Shown in pieces: positions 17,733-28,316 of a stretch of DNA of 64,000 nucleotides (the stretch's first letter is position 1; each line of letters starts with the position of its first letter). The translations under genes and the position numbers were made by a program. Below the pieces are notes generated by a model. It had not been told where the DNA came from. It did not search any database and saw only the letters and a list, made by a program, of their open reading frames with translations. Source of the DNA: Lacihabitans sp. CS3-21 (GTDB lineage: Bacteria; Bacteroidota; Bacteroidia; Cytophagales; Spirosomataceae); contig NZ_RJUD01000015.1 of the NCBI RefSeq assembly GCF_024343675.1, forward strand, positions 37,384-101,383, in the 5' to 3' direction.

Positions 17733-20700
17733 ATGTCACTATTCAAAATTTATGGTTCTTCTGCTGGTTCAGGCAAAACTTTTACGCTGACCAAGGAGTA
17801 TTTGAAATTGGTTTTGAATGAAGAAGATCCGAGATATTTTCAGCGAATCTTGGCCATAACGTTTACCAACGATGCCGCTAACGAGATGAAAGTGCGAATT
17901 TTGAAGGCATTGAAAGAAATATCAGAAAATGAAGTTTCCGATTCTTTGATTTTTAGAATAATAGCTGAAGAACTTCCCACAGTTTCAGCTGAAACTTTAA
18001 AGAGTAGGGCGGTGGCTATTTATTATGAGATTCTCCATGAGTACAACGATTTTGCTGTTAAGACTATCGATAGCTTTGTAAATCAAATAGTTAGCTCATT
18101 TACATTTGATTTAGATTTGCCTTTTAACTACGAAATCAATCTGGATCAGTCCCAGATTTTGAGCGAAGCAGTGGATAATCTGCTTGAAAAAATAGGGAAA
18201 AATCATGATTTGAGTCAATTGCTTTTGGATTTTGCTTTGAATAAAATAGAAGAAGACAAAAGCTGGAATACTTTGATTGATGAAATCAAACAGTTTGGAA
18301 CCAATATATTTGAAAATGAAGGTTCTTATTTGATTGAGAAAAATCTGGATTTGAGCTTGGCCGATATCAAGAAAATTAAAGGGCAAATCATAGCTTTTCA
18401 GAAAAGTGTTCTCATTAGAATTAAGGAATCTGCACAAAGCGGCTTGGATTTGATTTTTAGGAGTGGTCTGACGGAAGAGGATTTTTCCTACAAAAAATCT
18501 GGTGTTTTTGGTTTTTATGAAAAATTGGCCTCTACACCGGAAGATTTGTTTTTCTCAGATACGCCCTATCCCAAATCAAGACATATTGATGCTTTTGAAA
18601 ATGGAAAATGGTATGGTAAAGCTTCACCAAACGGTGGCATTATAGATGGCATAAAAAGCGAGCTGGTTGATGTTGCGAAAAAAATATTAGAACTAAAGAC
18701 GGATAAATACTATATACTTAACGAAGTAAATAAAAACTTACTTAAAATTCCTCTTTTGGCCATGATAAAAGAGGAAATGGACATCATAAAATCAGACAGG
18801 AATGAGGTGTTTCTGTCAGAATTTAATAAGAAAATTCTGGATATAGTGGTGAAAGAGCCAGTGCCGTTTATTTACGAGCGTATAGGTGAAAAATACGACC
18901 ATTTGTTGATAGATGAGTTTCAAGATACTTCTAACATGCAGTTTTTTAATCTTTTACCTTTGATTGATAACGCCATTTCTAAAAACAAGGCAAACTTGAT
19001 TGTGGGTGATCCCAAGCAAGCCATATATAAATGGCGTGGTGGGAATATTCAACTGATGATTGATCTTATTCAAAAGAATGTTTCTGGATTATTGGCCAAT
19101 ATTGAAAGTGGAGAAAATCAGGCTTTTCAGTTGGAAAACGTGACTTTTTCAGGCTCAGTTGAAAGTCTAAACGTTAATTATAGGAGCAAAACCGAAATCA
19201 TCAACTTTAATAATTCGTTTTTTGACACGGTTGTTCAATGTAATTCTTCAGAGTTTCCGCTGGTGGAAAGTGTTTTTTCAGATTATTTTCAAAATGTTCC
19301 TCCAATTGCCAAAGAAGGCGGTTATGTAAGTGTGGAGTTTATAGAAAAGCAAACATCGTCTATTTTAGAAAAAGTGCTTTCTCAGGTAAATCAAATATTG
19401 GATGATGGTTTTAAACCTGGCGATATTGCCATATTGTGTAGGCGTAATTCGGAAGGTTTTGAGATAGCTGATTTTCTTCAAAAGAACGGTTTTGAGATTA
19501 ATTCTGTGGATTCGCTCAAAATATGGAAAAACTTAGAGGTGAGTTTCCTAGTATCTACTTTAAAGTTTATTCAGCAGCCTGATGCCGTATTTTCGAGGTT
19601 TGAATTTCTTCAGTTTTTTAAATTATTACAACCACAAGCTTTGCAAAACCTTGACTTGAAGGAACTCTGCAAATTACCACTGGATGATTTTTTGTCGACC
19701 TTAGGAATTGATATAGCCAAAGTTTTTGAAAAAGATTTTTACTCCGCAACGGAGTACTTGATCGAGAAATTTGAGCTTTTAAGTAACAGCAGTTCAGTTA
19801 ATTACATCTTTACTTTTCTAGATGTTTTGCTTCAATTTTATCATAAAAAAAGCAAGAATTTGGTTGACTTGTTAGCACATTGGGAATTAAAAAAGGAGAA
19901 GTTCTCCATAAATAATAAGTCGGAAAATGCCATCACTGTCACAAGTATTCACAAATCCAAAGGCTTGGAATACCCCATTGTTATCTTGCCGTATCTCAAT
20001 TGGAACACCAGCCCGAGAGTCGGATCGGAATTGTGGGTAGATATTAGTATGCTGAATTACAGTGAGTTGGCTTCTGGGGAAAAAACTCTTCAGGCTACTC
20101 CTTTAAAAGTAAGTCTAAAGAAAAACATAACTTTTGGACGAGATATTTTAGAAACTCACGAAGAACTTATTTTTATAGAAAATCTCAATATGCTCTATGT
20201 GGCTCTGACAAGACCTGTGGAGCGGTTGTACATTTGGTGTCATTTCAAAGTTGGGGCAAAAGGAATGTCAGTGGATGGCTTAGGAAGTATGTTTCAGGAT
20301 TTTTTACTTCAGAAAGGGCTTTTAAATATTGGTCAACTTCAATATGGTTTTGGTCAAACTAGCCTAAAAATTCAAAAGACTGATTCGGAAAATATCGAAG
20401 ATGTTTATAATGTTGATTTTAATAAAATATTTGAGAAGGAATTTCCTCTAAAACTTAAGACGGAATCAAACTTCAGATCTTTGGAAAGAGAGCAAAAGAT
20501 AACTTTGGGTAATTTGATTCATGCTGCTTTTGAATTGATAAAAACCAAAAGTGATATTGAAACAGCACTTCAAAAGCTTTCGGCAGAGGGTTATTTGGAT
20601 GAAATGCACCATGCTTTATTGGAACATAAAATTCTCCAAGTAATAGAAAATGACGAAGTATCCCAGCTTTTCTCAGAAAAAGCGTTGGTGAAAAACGAGA

Positions 20701-20927
20701 TAGAGATATTGTCGAAAGGTCAAAATGTGCAACGGCCTGATAGGATTGTTTTTGTGGCGGACAAAGTTTATATACTGGATTATAAAACTGGCGAAAAGAC
20801 CTTTCAGCATCGCAAGCAAATTCAGAATTATGGTTATTTGATAGGCCAAATGGGCTACAAAAATATCCATTTAATAATAATTTACTTAGAGCCTTTCGAA
20901 ATTGTTAAATTTCCTTTGGCGGACTAA
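17733..20927 (+). CDS. UvrD/Rep-family helicase with PD-(D/E)XK nuclease, AddA-like
   Basis: A 1064-aa double-strand-break-processing helicase-nuclease. Superfamily 1 motifs are in order: Walker A GSSAGSGKT (residues 8-16), Walker B LLIDEFQDTSN near residue 390, GDPKQAIYKWRGG, VNYRSK, TSIHKSKGLEYP and MLYVALTR. The C-terminus has a RecB-type nuclease: GNLIHAAFE, RPDRIV, DYKTG and a final Q-x-x-Y helix. Family knowledge: AddA works with an AddB partner; none is next to it in this window. A TTG-initiated extension to 17598 is rejected. The downstream gene is prfC. Confidence 0.88.
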   Translation: MSLFKIYGSSAGSGKTFTLTKEYLKLVLNEEDPRYFQRILAITFTNDAANEMKVRILKALKEISENEVSDSLIFRIIAEELPTVSAETLKSRAVAIYYEILHEYNDFAVKTIDSFVNQIVSSFTFDLDLPFNYEINLDQSQILSEAVDNLLEKIGKNHDLSQLLLDFALNKIEEDKSWNTLIDEIKQFGTNIFENEGSYLIEKNLDLSLADIKKIKGQIIAFQKSVLIRIKESAQSGLDLIFRSGLTEEDFSYKKSGVFGFYEKLASTPEDLFFSDTPYPKSRHIDAFENGKWYGKASPNGGIIDGIKSELVDVAKKILELKTDKYYILNEVNKNLLKIPLLAMIKEEMDIIKSDRNEVFLSEFNKKILDIVVKEPVPFIYERIGEKYDHLLIDEFQDTSNMQFFNLLPLIDNAISKNKANLIVGDPKQAIYKWRGGNIQLMIDLIQKNVSGLLANIESGENQAFQLENVTFSGSVESLNVNYRSKTEIINFNNSFFDTVVQCNSSEFPLVESVFSDYFQNVPPIAKEGGYVSVEFIEKQTSSILEKVLSQVNQILDDGFKPGDIAILCRRNSEGFEIADFLQKNGFEINSVDSLKIWKNLEVSFLVSTLKFIQQPDAVFSRFEFLQFFKLLQPQALQNLDLKELCKLPLDDFLSTLGIDIAKVFEKDFYSATEYLIEKFELLSNSSSVNYIFTFLDVLLQFYHKKSKNLVDLLAHWELKKEKFSINNKSENAITVTSIHKSKGLEYPIVILPYLNWNTSPRVGSELWVDISMLNYSELASGEKTLQATPLKVSLKKNITFGRDILETHEELIFIENLNMLYVALTRPVERLYIWCHFKVGAKGMSVDGLGSMFQDFLLQKGLLNIGQLQYGFGQTSLKIQKTDSENIEDVYNVDFNKIFEKEFPLKLKTESNFRSLEREQKITLGNLIHAAFELIKTKSDIETALQKLSAEGYLDEMHHALLEHKILQVIENDEVSQLFSEKALVKNEIEILSKGQNVQRPDRIVFVADKVYILDYKTGEKTFQHRKQIQNYGYLIGQMGYKNIHLIIIYLEPFEIVKFPLAD

Positions 20928-20956
20928 ATTACTTAAATTGTGTTTTTTCAAAATAT

Positions 20957-20964
20957 TATCTTCG
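20957..20964 (+). promoter_or_regulatory. Possible promoter -7 box for prfC
   Basis: TATCTTCG differs from TAnnTTTG at one base, with a TTG at 20938-20940, 16 bp upstream. Confidence 0.35.
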
Positions 20965-20997
20965 TAAATTGCAGAGAATTTACAAAATAGATAATAA

Positions 20998-22590
20998 GTG
21001 TCATTTATTTCAGAGTTAAAAAAGAGGAGGACTTTCGCTATAATTTCTCACCCCGATGCCGGAAAAACCACGCTCACAGAGAAACTTTTGTTGTTTGGTG
21101 GAGCCATACAGACGGCCGGTGCTGTAAAATCTAATAAAATCAAGAAAACTGCAACTTCCGATTTCATGGAAATCGAAAAACAAAGAGGTATCTCGGTGGC
21201 TACATCGGTGATGACCTTTGAATATGGCGGTCGTAAAATCAATATTTTGGATACTCCCGGTCACAAGGATTTTGCCGAAGATACTTACCGGACACTAACG
21301 GCCGTGGATAGCGTCATTTTGGTGATTGACTGTGTAAAAGGTGTTGAGGAACAAACCGAAAGATTGATGGAAGTTTGCCGAATGAGAGATACGCCTGTAA
21401 TCGTTTTTGTAAACAAAATGGACCGTGAAGGCAAAGACCCATTCGATCTTTTGGATGAATTGGAACAAAAACTTTCTATAAAGGTACGACCAATCACTTG
21501 GCCCGTAAACATGGGCTCTGATTTTAAAGGAGTGTATCATTTGCTGGAAAATCAAATGAATTACTTCAAAATAAACAAGACCAAACTTGAAGATGAAGTA
21601 AAAGAAATAGCACTCGATTCACCTGAACTTGATGCAAGTGTTGGTCAAAAAGACGCTGCTCAGCTTAGAGAGGATGTGGAAATGATAGAAACCATTTATG
21701 ATGATTTCAATGAAGCAGACTATTTGGCGGGAAGAATTGCTCCCGTGTTTTTTGGGAGTGCTGTTAATAGTTTTGGGATAAAGGAGCTTCTAGATTCATT
21801 CTGCAAAATAAGCCCAGAGCCTATTTCAAGAAATACCAACCTAAGATTGGTGGAGCCAACTGAAAACAAATTCACGGGTTTTGTGTTTAAAATACATGCC
21901 AATATTGATCCGAGGCACAGAGACAGGATTGCTTTTTTGAGGATTTGCTCTGGAAAATTTGAGCGTGGGAAATTTTATAAACACGTGAGATTGGGTAAAG
22001 ATATGAGATTTTCAAATCCTTACATGTTTATGGCAGACTCAAAGAACGTTGTGGACGAGGGATTTCCTGGCGACGTCGTCGGACTTTACGATACCGGGAA
22101 CTTTAAGATAGGGGATACGCTTACAGAAGGTGAAGCGTTGTATTTTACTGGTATTCCTAGCTTCTCCCCAGAGTTGTTCAGAGAGGTAATCAATACCGAT
22201 CCGATGAAATCTAAGCAGTTGGAGAAAGGCGTTTCCCAATTGGCAGAAGAAGGCGTTGCACAGTTGTTTACTATGCAGCCGGGTAATAGGAAAATCATCG
22301 GAACTGTGGGCGAGCTTCAGTTTGAAGTTATTCAACACAGATTATTGCACGAATATGGTGCATCTTGTCGTTTTGAGGGTAAGCCTTATTCAAAGGCCTG
22401 TTGGATTACGAGTGACGACAATGAGAAGTTGAATGAATTTATGCGTTTGAAATCCAACTATATAGCTTTGGATAAAGATGATAACCCAGTTTTCTTGGCA
22501 GAAACAGACTGGATTTTAAGAATGAACAAGGAAAATAACCCCGAGATTGAATTTCATACTACATCGGAATTTAAAGTTGCCAATTCTTAA
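20998..22590 (+). CDS. prfC: Peptide chain release factor 3
   Basis: A 530-aa translational GTPase that recycles RF1/RF2 from terminated ribosomes. G1 is [12 protein letters not shown] near residue 17, G2 lies around [10 protein letters not shown]3 is [14 protein letters not shown], and G4 is NKMDREG. Domain II and the RF3-specific C-terminal domain follow ([20 protein letters not shown]). Start codon is GTG at 20998. Length and order of motifs are normal. It stands alone between an AddA-like gene and a desaturase gene, each with its own promoter candidate. Confidence 0.95.
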   Translation: MSFISELKKRRTFAIISHPDAGKTTLTEKLLLFGGAIQTAGAVKSNKIKKTATSDFMEIEKQRGISVATSVMTFEYGGRKINILDTPGHKDFAEDTYRTLTAVDSVILVIDCVKGVEEQTERLMEVCRMRDTPVIVFVNKMDREGKDPFDLLDELEQKLSIKVRPITWPVNMGSDFKGVYHLLENQMNYFKINKTKLEDEVKEIALDSPELDASVGQKDAAQLREDVEMIETIYDDFNEADYLAGRIAPVFFGSAVNSFGIKELLDSFCKISPEPISRNTNLRLVEPTENKFTGFVFKIHANIDPRHRDRIAFLRICSGKFERGKFYKHVRLGKDMRFSNPYMFMADSKNVVDEGFPGDVVGLYDTGNFKIGDTLTEGEALYFTGIPSFSPELFREVINTDPMKSKQLEKGVSQLAEEGVAQLFTMQPGNRKIIGTVGELQFEVIQHRLLHEYGASCRFEGKPYSKACWITSDDNEKLNEFMRLKSNYIALDKDDNPVFLAETDWILRMNKENNPEIEFHTTSEFKVANS

Positions 22591-22633
22591 TTTGATGTGA
22601 CTTTTGTCATTTTTTAGCTTATTTGAGTAGAAG

Positions 22634-22641
22634 TATTTTTG
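22634..22641 (+). promoter_or_regulatory. Promoter -7 box for the desaturase
   Basis: TATTTTTG matches TAnnTTTG. A TTTG lies 27 bp upstream (22603-22606), slightly beyond the usual spacing. Confidence 0.4.
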
Positions 22642-22665
22642 TGTTTTAATTTAATATAATTGTTG

Positions 22666-23412
22666 ATGGCTATTTTAATTTTCTTTATTTCTCATTGGTA
22701 CCTATCTCTTTTTGCCCAAACCTTTTTCTTGCATAGGTATGCGGCACATAAAATGTTCACGATGAGTCCACGAATGGAAAAACTCTTCTATTGGTTGACA
22801 TTTATTTTCCAAGGCTCTTCTTTCTTAAGTCCTTATGCTTATGGAGTTATGCACAGGCTTCACCATGCATTTGCAGATACTGAGCAGGATCCACACTCTC
22901 CAAGTTTTTCGAAAAACTTGTTTGATATGATGTGGAAAACAAAAAACTATTATCAAGAAATTGTTCACAAGGTAGATACGATAGAGGCGAAATTTAAAAA
23001 GAATGTTCCTCATTGGGAGTTTATGGAAAAACTAGCAGATACTTGGGTTTCAAGAATTGGTTGGGGTGTAGCATATACTTTATTCTATTTCTACTTTGCC
23101 GAGAGCTATTGGGTGTTTTTGTTATTACCTATTCATTTTTTGATGGGACCAGTTCACGGAGTAATCATCAACTGGTTTGCTCACAAATATGGTTACAGGA
23201 ATTACGAGGTAGACGATACTGCTAAAAACCTTTTGCCAGTGGATGTATTGATGATGGGAGAATCCTATCACAACAATCACCATAAGTTTGGCGGTAGAGC
23301 CAATTTTGGGGTGAAATGGCACGAATTTGACCCGACTTATCCGATAATTAAAATATTAGATAAGCTGAAGCTTATAAAGCTGAAGCCCAATAATGACTTA
23401 AATTATATGTAA
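22666..23412 (+). CDS. Membrane acyl-CoA/acyl-lipid fatty acid desaturase
   Basis: A 248-aa integral-membrane di-iron desaturase. The three histidine boxes are clear: HRYAAH near residue 23, HRLHH near residue 60, and HNNHH near residue 200, separated by hydrophobic segments in the standard order. The chemistry is O2-dependent insertion of a double bond in a fatty acyl chain, as in delta-9-type enzymes; the exact position cannot be read from sequence. Two TTG codons precede the chosen ATG at 22666. The gene ends at a strong terminator. Confidence 0.9.
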   Translation: MAILIFFISHWYLSLFAQTFFLHRYAAHKMFTMSPRMEKLFYWLTFIFQGSSFLSPYAYGVMHRLHHAFADTEQDPHSPSFSKNLFDMMWKTKNYYQEIVHKVDTIEAKFKKNVPHWEFMEKLADTWVSRIGWGVAYTLFYFYFAESYWVFLLLPIHFLMGPVHGVIINWFAHKYGYRNYEVDDTAKNLLPVDVLMMGESYHNNHHKFGGRANFGVKWHEFDPTYPIIKILDKLKLIKLKPNNDLNYM

Positions 23413-23440
23413 AAAAAAGCCAGCTTGCTGGCTTTTTTTA
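23411..23440 (+). terminator. Intrinsic terminator after the desaturase
   Basis: AAAAAAAGCCAGC pairs with GCTGGCTTTTTTT around a TT centre. Confidence 0.85.
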
Positions 23441-23463
23441 TGTTCAATTACATATTCTTTTTG

Positions 23464-23471
23464 TAACTTTG
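23464..23471 (+). promoter_or_regulatory. Promoter -7 box for the GH25 gene
   Basis: TAACTTTG matches TAnnTTTG. Transcription would start about 23477, after the TTG at 23474, so the ATG at 23495 is the likely start. Confidence 0.45.
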
Positions 23472-23494
23472 TTTTGAAACGAGCCTTTCTATAC

Positions 23495-24253
23495 ATGTTA
23501 AAAACCTTTAAACATACTTGGCGATATTGGTATATATGTACAATCATTGGTTTGATTGTTATGTATCCAAACTTTGTGAGTGATGGCCAAGGCTGGGAGT
23601 TTGACAAGGAGTATGGTGTTGAAATTCCTGTTAAATACCAGATTCATGGAATAGATATTTCAAGGCACAATGGTCTAATAGATTGGAAAAAAATCAATGA
23701 TGACAGAGTAGAAAACAATCTCATCAAATTTATAATTATCAAAGCCACAGAAGGAACAGACTTGGTAGATGCCAATTTTGAGACCAATTGGGCTTCTGCA
23801 AAAAATGCTGGTTTTGTTAGAGGAGCATATCATTTTTACACCACCTACACCGACCCTAAATTACAAGCACTCAATTTTATTATTAATGCCAAACACGAGA
23901 AAGGTGATTTTGTGCCTGTTTTGGACTTTGAAAAAAATGGGAAAACGAGGGCAGAAAGAAAAGCACTAAGTAACAATGTAAAGATTTGGCTAGAAACAGT
24001 AGAAAAATATTTAGGTGTAAAACCAATAATTTATACCAATAAACCCATTTTTAGAGAATATATAAAAGGAAAGCTCGATGAATATCCCATTTGGATTTCA
24101 GACTATTCTTCCGAAAATCTTAATAATTTCGATTGTAAAAATCTTATACTTTGGCAGCATTCCGCTACAGGTAAGGTGCCAGGAATCAAAGCCGATGTAG
24201 ACTTTAATGTATTTATGGGTACACCCCATAAATTCCAAAAGTTTTTACTTTAA
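23495..24253 (+). CDS. GH25-family lysozyme (muramidase)
   Basis: A 252-aa predicted N,O-acetylmuramidase that cleaves the glycan strands of peptidoglycan. A hydrophobic segment near residues 10-25 (YWYICTIIGLIVMYP) would anchor or export it. The GH25 barrel follows: GIDISRHNG with the first catalytic Asp, KATEGTD, RGAYHFY, and VLDFE with the second acidic pair, then an IWISDYS strand and DVDFNVF at the end. The start is chosen from promoter position. It may function in cell-wall turnover; no phage genes are near. Confidence 0.85.
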   Translation: MLKTFKHTWRYWYICTIIGLIVMYPNFVSDGQGWEFDKEYGVEIPVKYQIHGIDISRHNGLIDWKKINDDRVENNLIKFIIIKATEGTDLVDANFETNWASAKNAGFVRGAYHFYTTYTDPKLQALNFIINAKHEKGDFVPVLDFEKNGKTRAERKALSNNVKIWLETVEKYLGVKPIIYTNKPIFREYIKGKLDEYPIWISDYSSENLNNFDCKNLILWQHSATGKVPGIKADVDFNVFMGTPHKFQKFLL

Positions 24254-24279
24254 TTTTAAAATATTACCAAAGAAAATAA

Positions 24280-25958
<1,679 letters not shown>

Positions 25959-26148
25959 TATTATAGTTTCAATTATTACTGAAAAAATAAAAATTTTAAA
26001 AAATTTTGGTTATTTATTTGGAAGTATAAATTCAATAAATTAAATTTGATTCATCTTTTAAAAATAGGTATAATTGTATACTAAACTTAAAAGAGTGAAT
26101 CAATTAAAAATGAACTTACGTGCCTTCTTTAACATATCATTTAAGGTA

Positions 26149-27957
26149 ATGAAAAGAAGTTTGCTTCTTTTTATGTTCTTTACTTTCTCTGTGGCTTTGG
26201 CTCAAACCAACACTACACGAGAAAGTAAAGTCCCTTATGAAATAAAGTTTGCTGACGTAACATTTCAGTTGAATGATGTCACACGATATTTATTGTCGCA
26301 AGAAGTAGCTGCTATTTCACGAAACTCCGAACTCAAAAAAGAATATTTAAGTAAACTTTCCTTGGTGATTCCCTCCATTGAAAGCATCGTTGAAAACGCC
26401 AATGTGCCGGGTGATTTTAAGTACTTGAGTATTTATAACAAGTTCCAAAAAAGCCTGAGTTCGACCGTAGCTTTAGAACAAGGAGTTTTCTGGTGTTTGG
26501 ATATAGAAAAAGCAAAAGATGTCGATTTGATTATTGACGATAAAATAGATGAGCGTAAACACTTATTGATGGCCACAAAAGGTGCCATGGTGTGTTTAAA
26601 GCGAAATCAAGTTCTTTACGAAAACTGGGGAAAAACGCTTTTTGCTCACATCGCAAGTCGAGAAGTTTTAAAATCCTTGGAAACAAACAGAAAGTGGTCG
26701 GGTAATTATATTGTCCTTGATTCACCTTCATATAGTTCTTTGATACAGTTTTTGGCCTTTAAGTGGGTGATGGAGGCGGAGTTCAACAGTTTTAAGAATC
26801 CGGTGCAAAGTATTGTGTATGAATACAAAAATGCAACGGGTAAATCGCTTAATCTGATAGCTGCAGACCTCAAAATGAATCCCAAAGACTTGTTGCAGAG
26901 TAATTTATGGATGAAAGTCAACCGAGTGCCTGAGGGAGATGCCAATATTTTGGTGTACATTCCAAGCAACAAATACAGTGAGATAAGGATGCTGGATGAG
27001 ATGTCGAGGAATGTCGGAAATCAAAACATGGATTTAGGCTTTCCGGTACTCAAGCCTACGCCTGAGTTGAGCAAAGGTTTTGGTGGAATGTTTTACACCA
27101 GCAACAATCTGAAAGGTATTCAAGCTGAAATGTGCGACGATTTTGTGAATCTTGCCTATAAAGCCAATATCAGCAACAAACAGTTTTTGGAGTTCAACGA
27201 AATGACCGATAAGGACTTTTTGCAAATTGGGCAAGTGTATTATATTGAACCGAAGAACGACAAAGCGGCCATCCCTCATCACATTGTTAAAAATGATGAA
27301 ACGCTCTGGGATATTTCGCAACAATATGGGGTAAAACTCTCTAAGTTGTTGAAATACAACAGAATGGAAACAATTGCAAGGTTACAAAAAGGGAGAGTGA
27401 TTTGGATGCAAGCCACTCGTCCGAAAAGTAAACCGATTGAGTACATCGAGTTTCCCTTGGAAAATAAGGATGAAAAACCTGAGAGATTGAAGTTTGACGA
27501 TGAGTTGATTTCTCAGTATGTAGAAACCAAAAAGGAACAGGAATTGGTAGAGCAAAAGCCCATTCAAGAACCTAAAAAGGCTGAAGTATTGGCAGAAACT
27601 AAACCGAAAGAGGTATTTAAATCTGAGGTTTTGACTAAGAATCAGGTTGTGCCATTTGAAGAAACTACCATTGTACCAAAAAGTAATACGGTTCCAGATG
27701 AACAAACGACGGTAGTTAGGGAAGTTCCAACCACAAAAGTGACCTCTGAGAAGTCATTTTCAGAGGAGCTGATGGAAACCATAGACATTCCAAAGAATTA
27801 TGAAAAGGGTTATTTGGTACATGAAGTAAAAAAGGGCGAAACCTTATATCGGATTTCGGTCAATTATAAAGTGTCTGTAAATCAATTGTATAAGCTCAAT
27901 AACCTCAACAACAATATCATAGAGGTGGGAGATAAAATAATAGTAAGAAAATATTGA
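26149..27957 (+). CDS. LysM protein with a catalytically degenerate MltD-like transglycosylase domain
   Basis: A 602-aa exported protein with a signal peptide (MKRSLLLFMFFTFSVALAQ) from the ATG at 26149; the frame is open to 26074. Residues about 75-190 match the lytic transglycosylase fold of MltD type: VPGDFKYL, GVFW at 112-115 in place of GLWQ, and DERKHLLMATKGA. The position of the catalytic Glu (normally KYL-x-I-x-E-S) is N97. Two LysM domains follow, near residues 390-435 and at the extreme C-terminus (HEVKKGETLYRIS...). A Glu/Lys/Pro-rich linker lies between them. Likely role: peptidoglycan-binding scaffold or regulator, not an enzyme. Confidence 0.8.
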   Translation: MKRSLLLFMFFTFSVALAQTNTTRESKVPYEIKFADVTFQLNDVTRYLLSQEVAAISRNSELKKEYLSKLSLVIPSIESIVENANVPGDFKYLSIYNKFQKSLSSTVALEQGVFWCLDIEKAKDVDLIIDDKIDERKHLLMATKGAMVCLKRNQVLYENWGKTLFAHIASREVLKSLETNRKWSGNYIVLDSPSYSSLIQFLAFKWVMEAEFNSFKNPVQSIVYEYKNATGKSLNLIAADLKMNPKDLLQSNLWMKVNRVPEGDANILVYIPSNKYSEIRMLDEMSRNVGNQNMDLGFPVLKPTPELSKGFGGMFYTSNNLKGIQAEMCDDFVNLAYKANISNKQFLEFNEMTDKDFLQIGQVYYIEPKNDKAAIPHHIVKNDETLWDISQQYGVKLSKLLKYNRMETIARLQKGRVIWMQATRPKSKPIEYIEFPLENKDEKPERLKFDDELISQYVETKKEQELVEQKPIQEPKKAEVLAETKPKEVFKSEVLTKNQVVPFEETTIVPKSNTVPDEQTTVVREVPTTKVTSEKSFSEELMETIDIPKNYEKGYLVHEVKKGETLYRISVNYKVSVNQLYKLNNLNNNIIEVGDKIIVRKY

Positions 27958-28023
27958 GTTAGCCCATTGTGGCAACCTTATCAAAGATAAGTAATAAGTA
28001 GTATAGATTCACTCGATAGCTGG

Positions 28024-28060
28024 ATTAGCCTCGATCATTGATTGAGGCTAATTTTTTTTT
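28024..28060 (+). terminator. Intrinsic terminator after the LysM gene
   Basis: ATTAGCCTC (28024-28032) pairs with GAGGCTAAT (28044-28052), followed by a run of eight or more T. Confidence 0.85.
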
Positions 28061-28226
28061 GCTTAATTTTAGAATCGAGCTTAGTTATTTAATATTGAAA
28101 TTTTCATTTTTAGAATTCAAGTCTTAGTATCTGCAAAAATGCTGTGAATAGAGGAATTATTACGGTATTTTGGTTTCGTGATTAGTCCTGGCAGTGTCTC
28201 CATTTGGAAACTCTACGTTTTAATGG

Positions 28227-28242
28227 ATTCCAATATTGGAAT
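28227..28242. repeat. Perfect 16-bp palindrome
   Basis: ATTCCAATATTGGAAT reads identically on both strands. It lies downstream of both flanking genes, so an operator role is not obvious. Confidence 0.6.
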
Positions 28243-28316
28243 ATGTATTTCTTCTAAAATTTCTTTGCGGGAGAATCTGAAATATTTTAATTTCTTTTAT
28301 ATACACAGTCATCCCC

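Larger units (their letters stand above)
27958..28316. other. Non-coding stretch between convergent genes
   Basis: About 360 bp without a credible gene. It contains the terminator at 28024-28060 and a perfect 16-bp palindrome ATTCCAATATTGGAAT at 28227-28242. The rest is A+T-rich, with stop codons in all frames; nothing else is seen. Confidence 0.7.
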
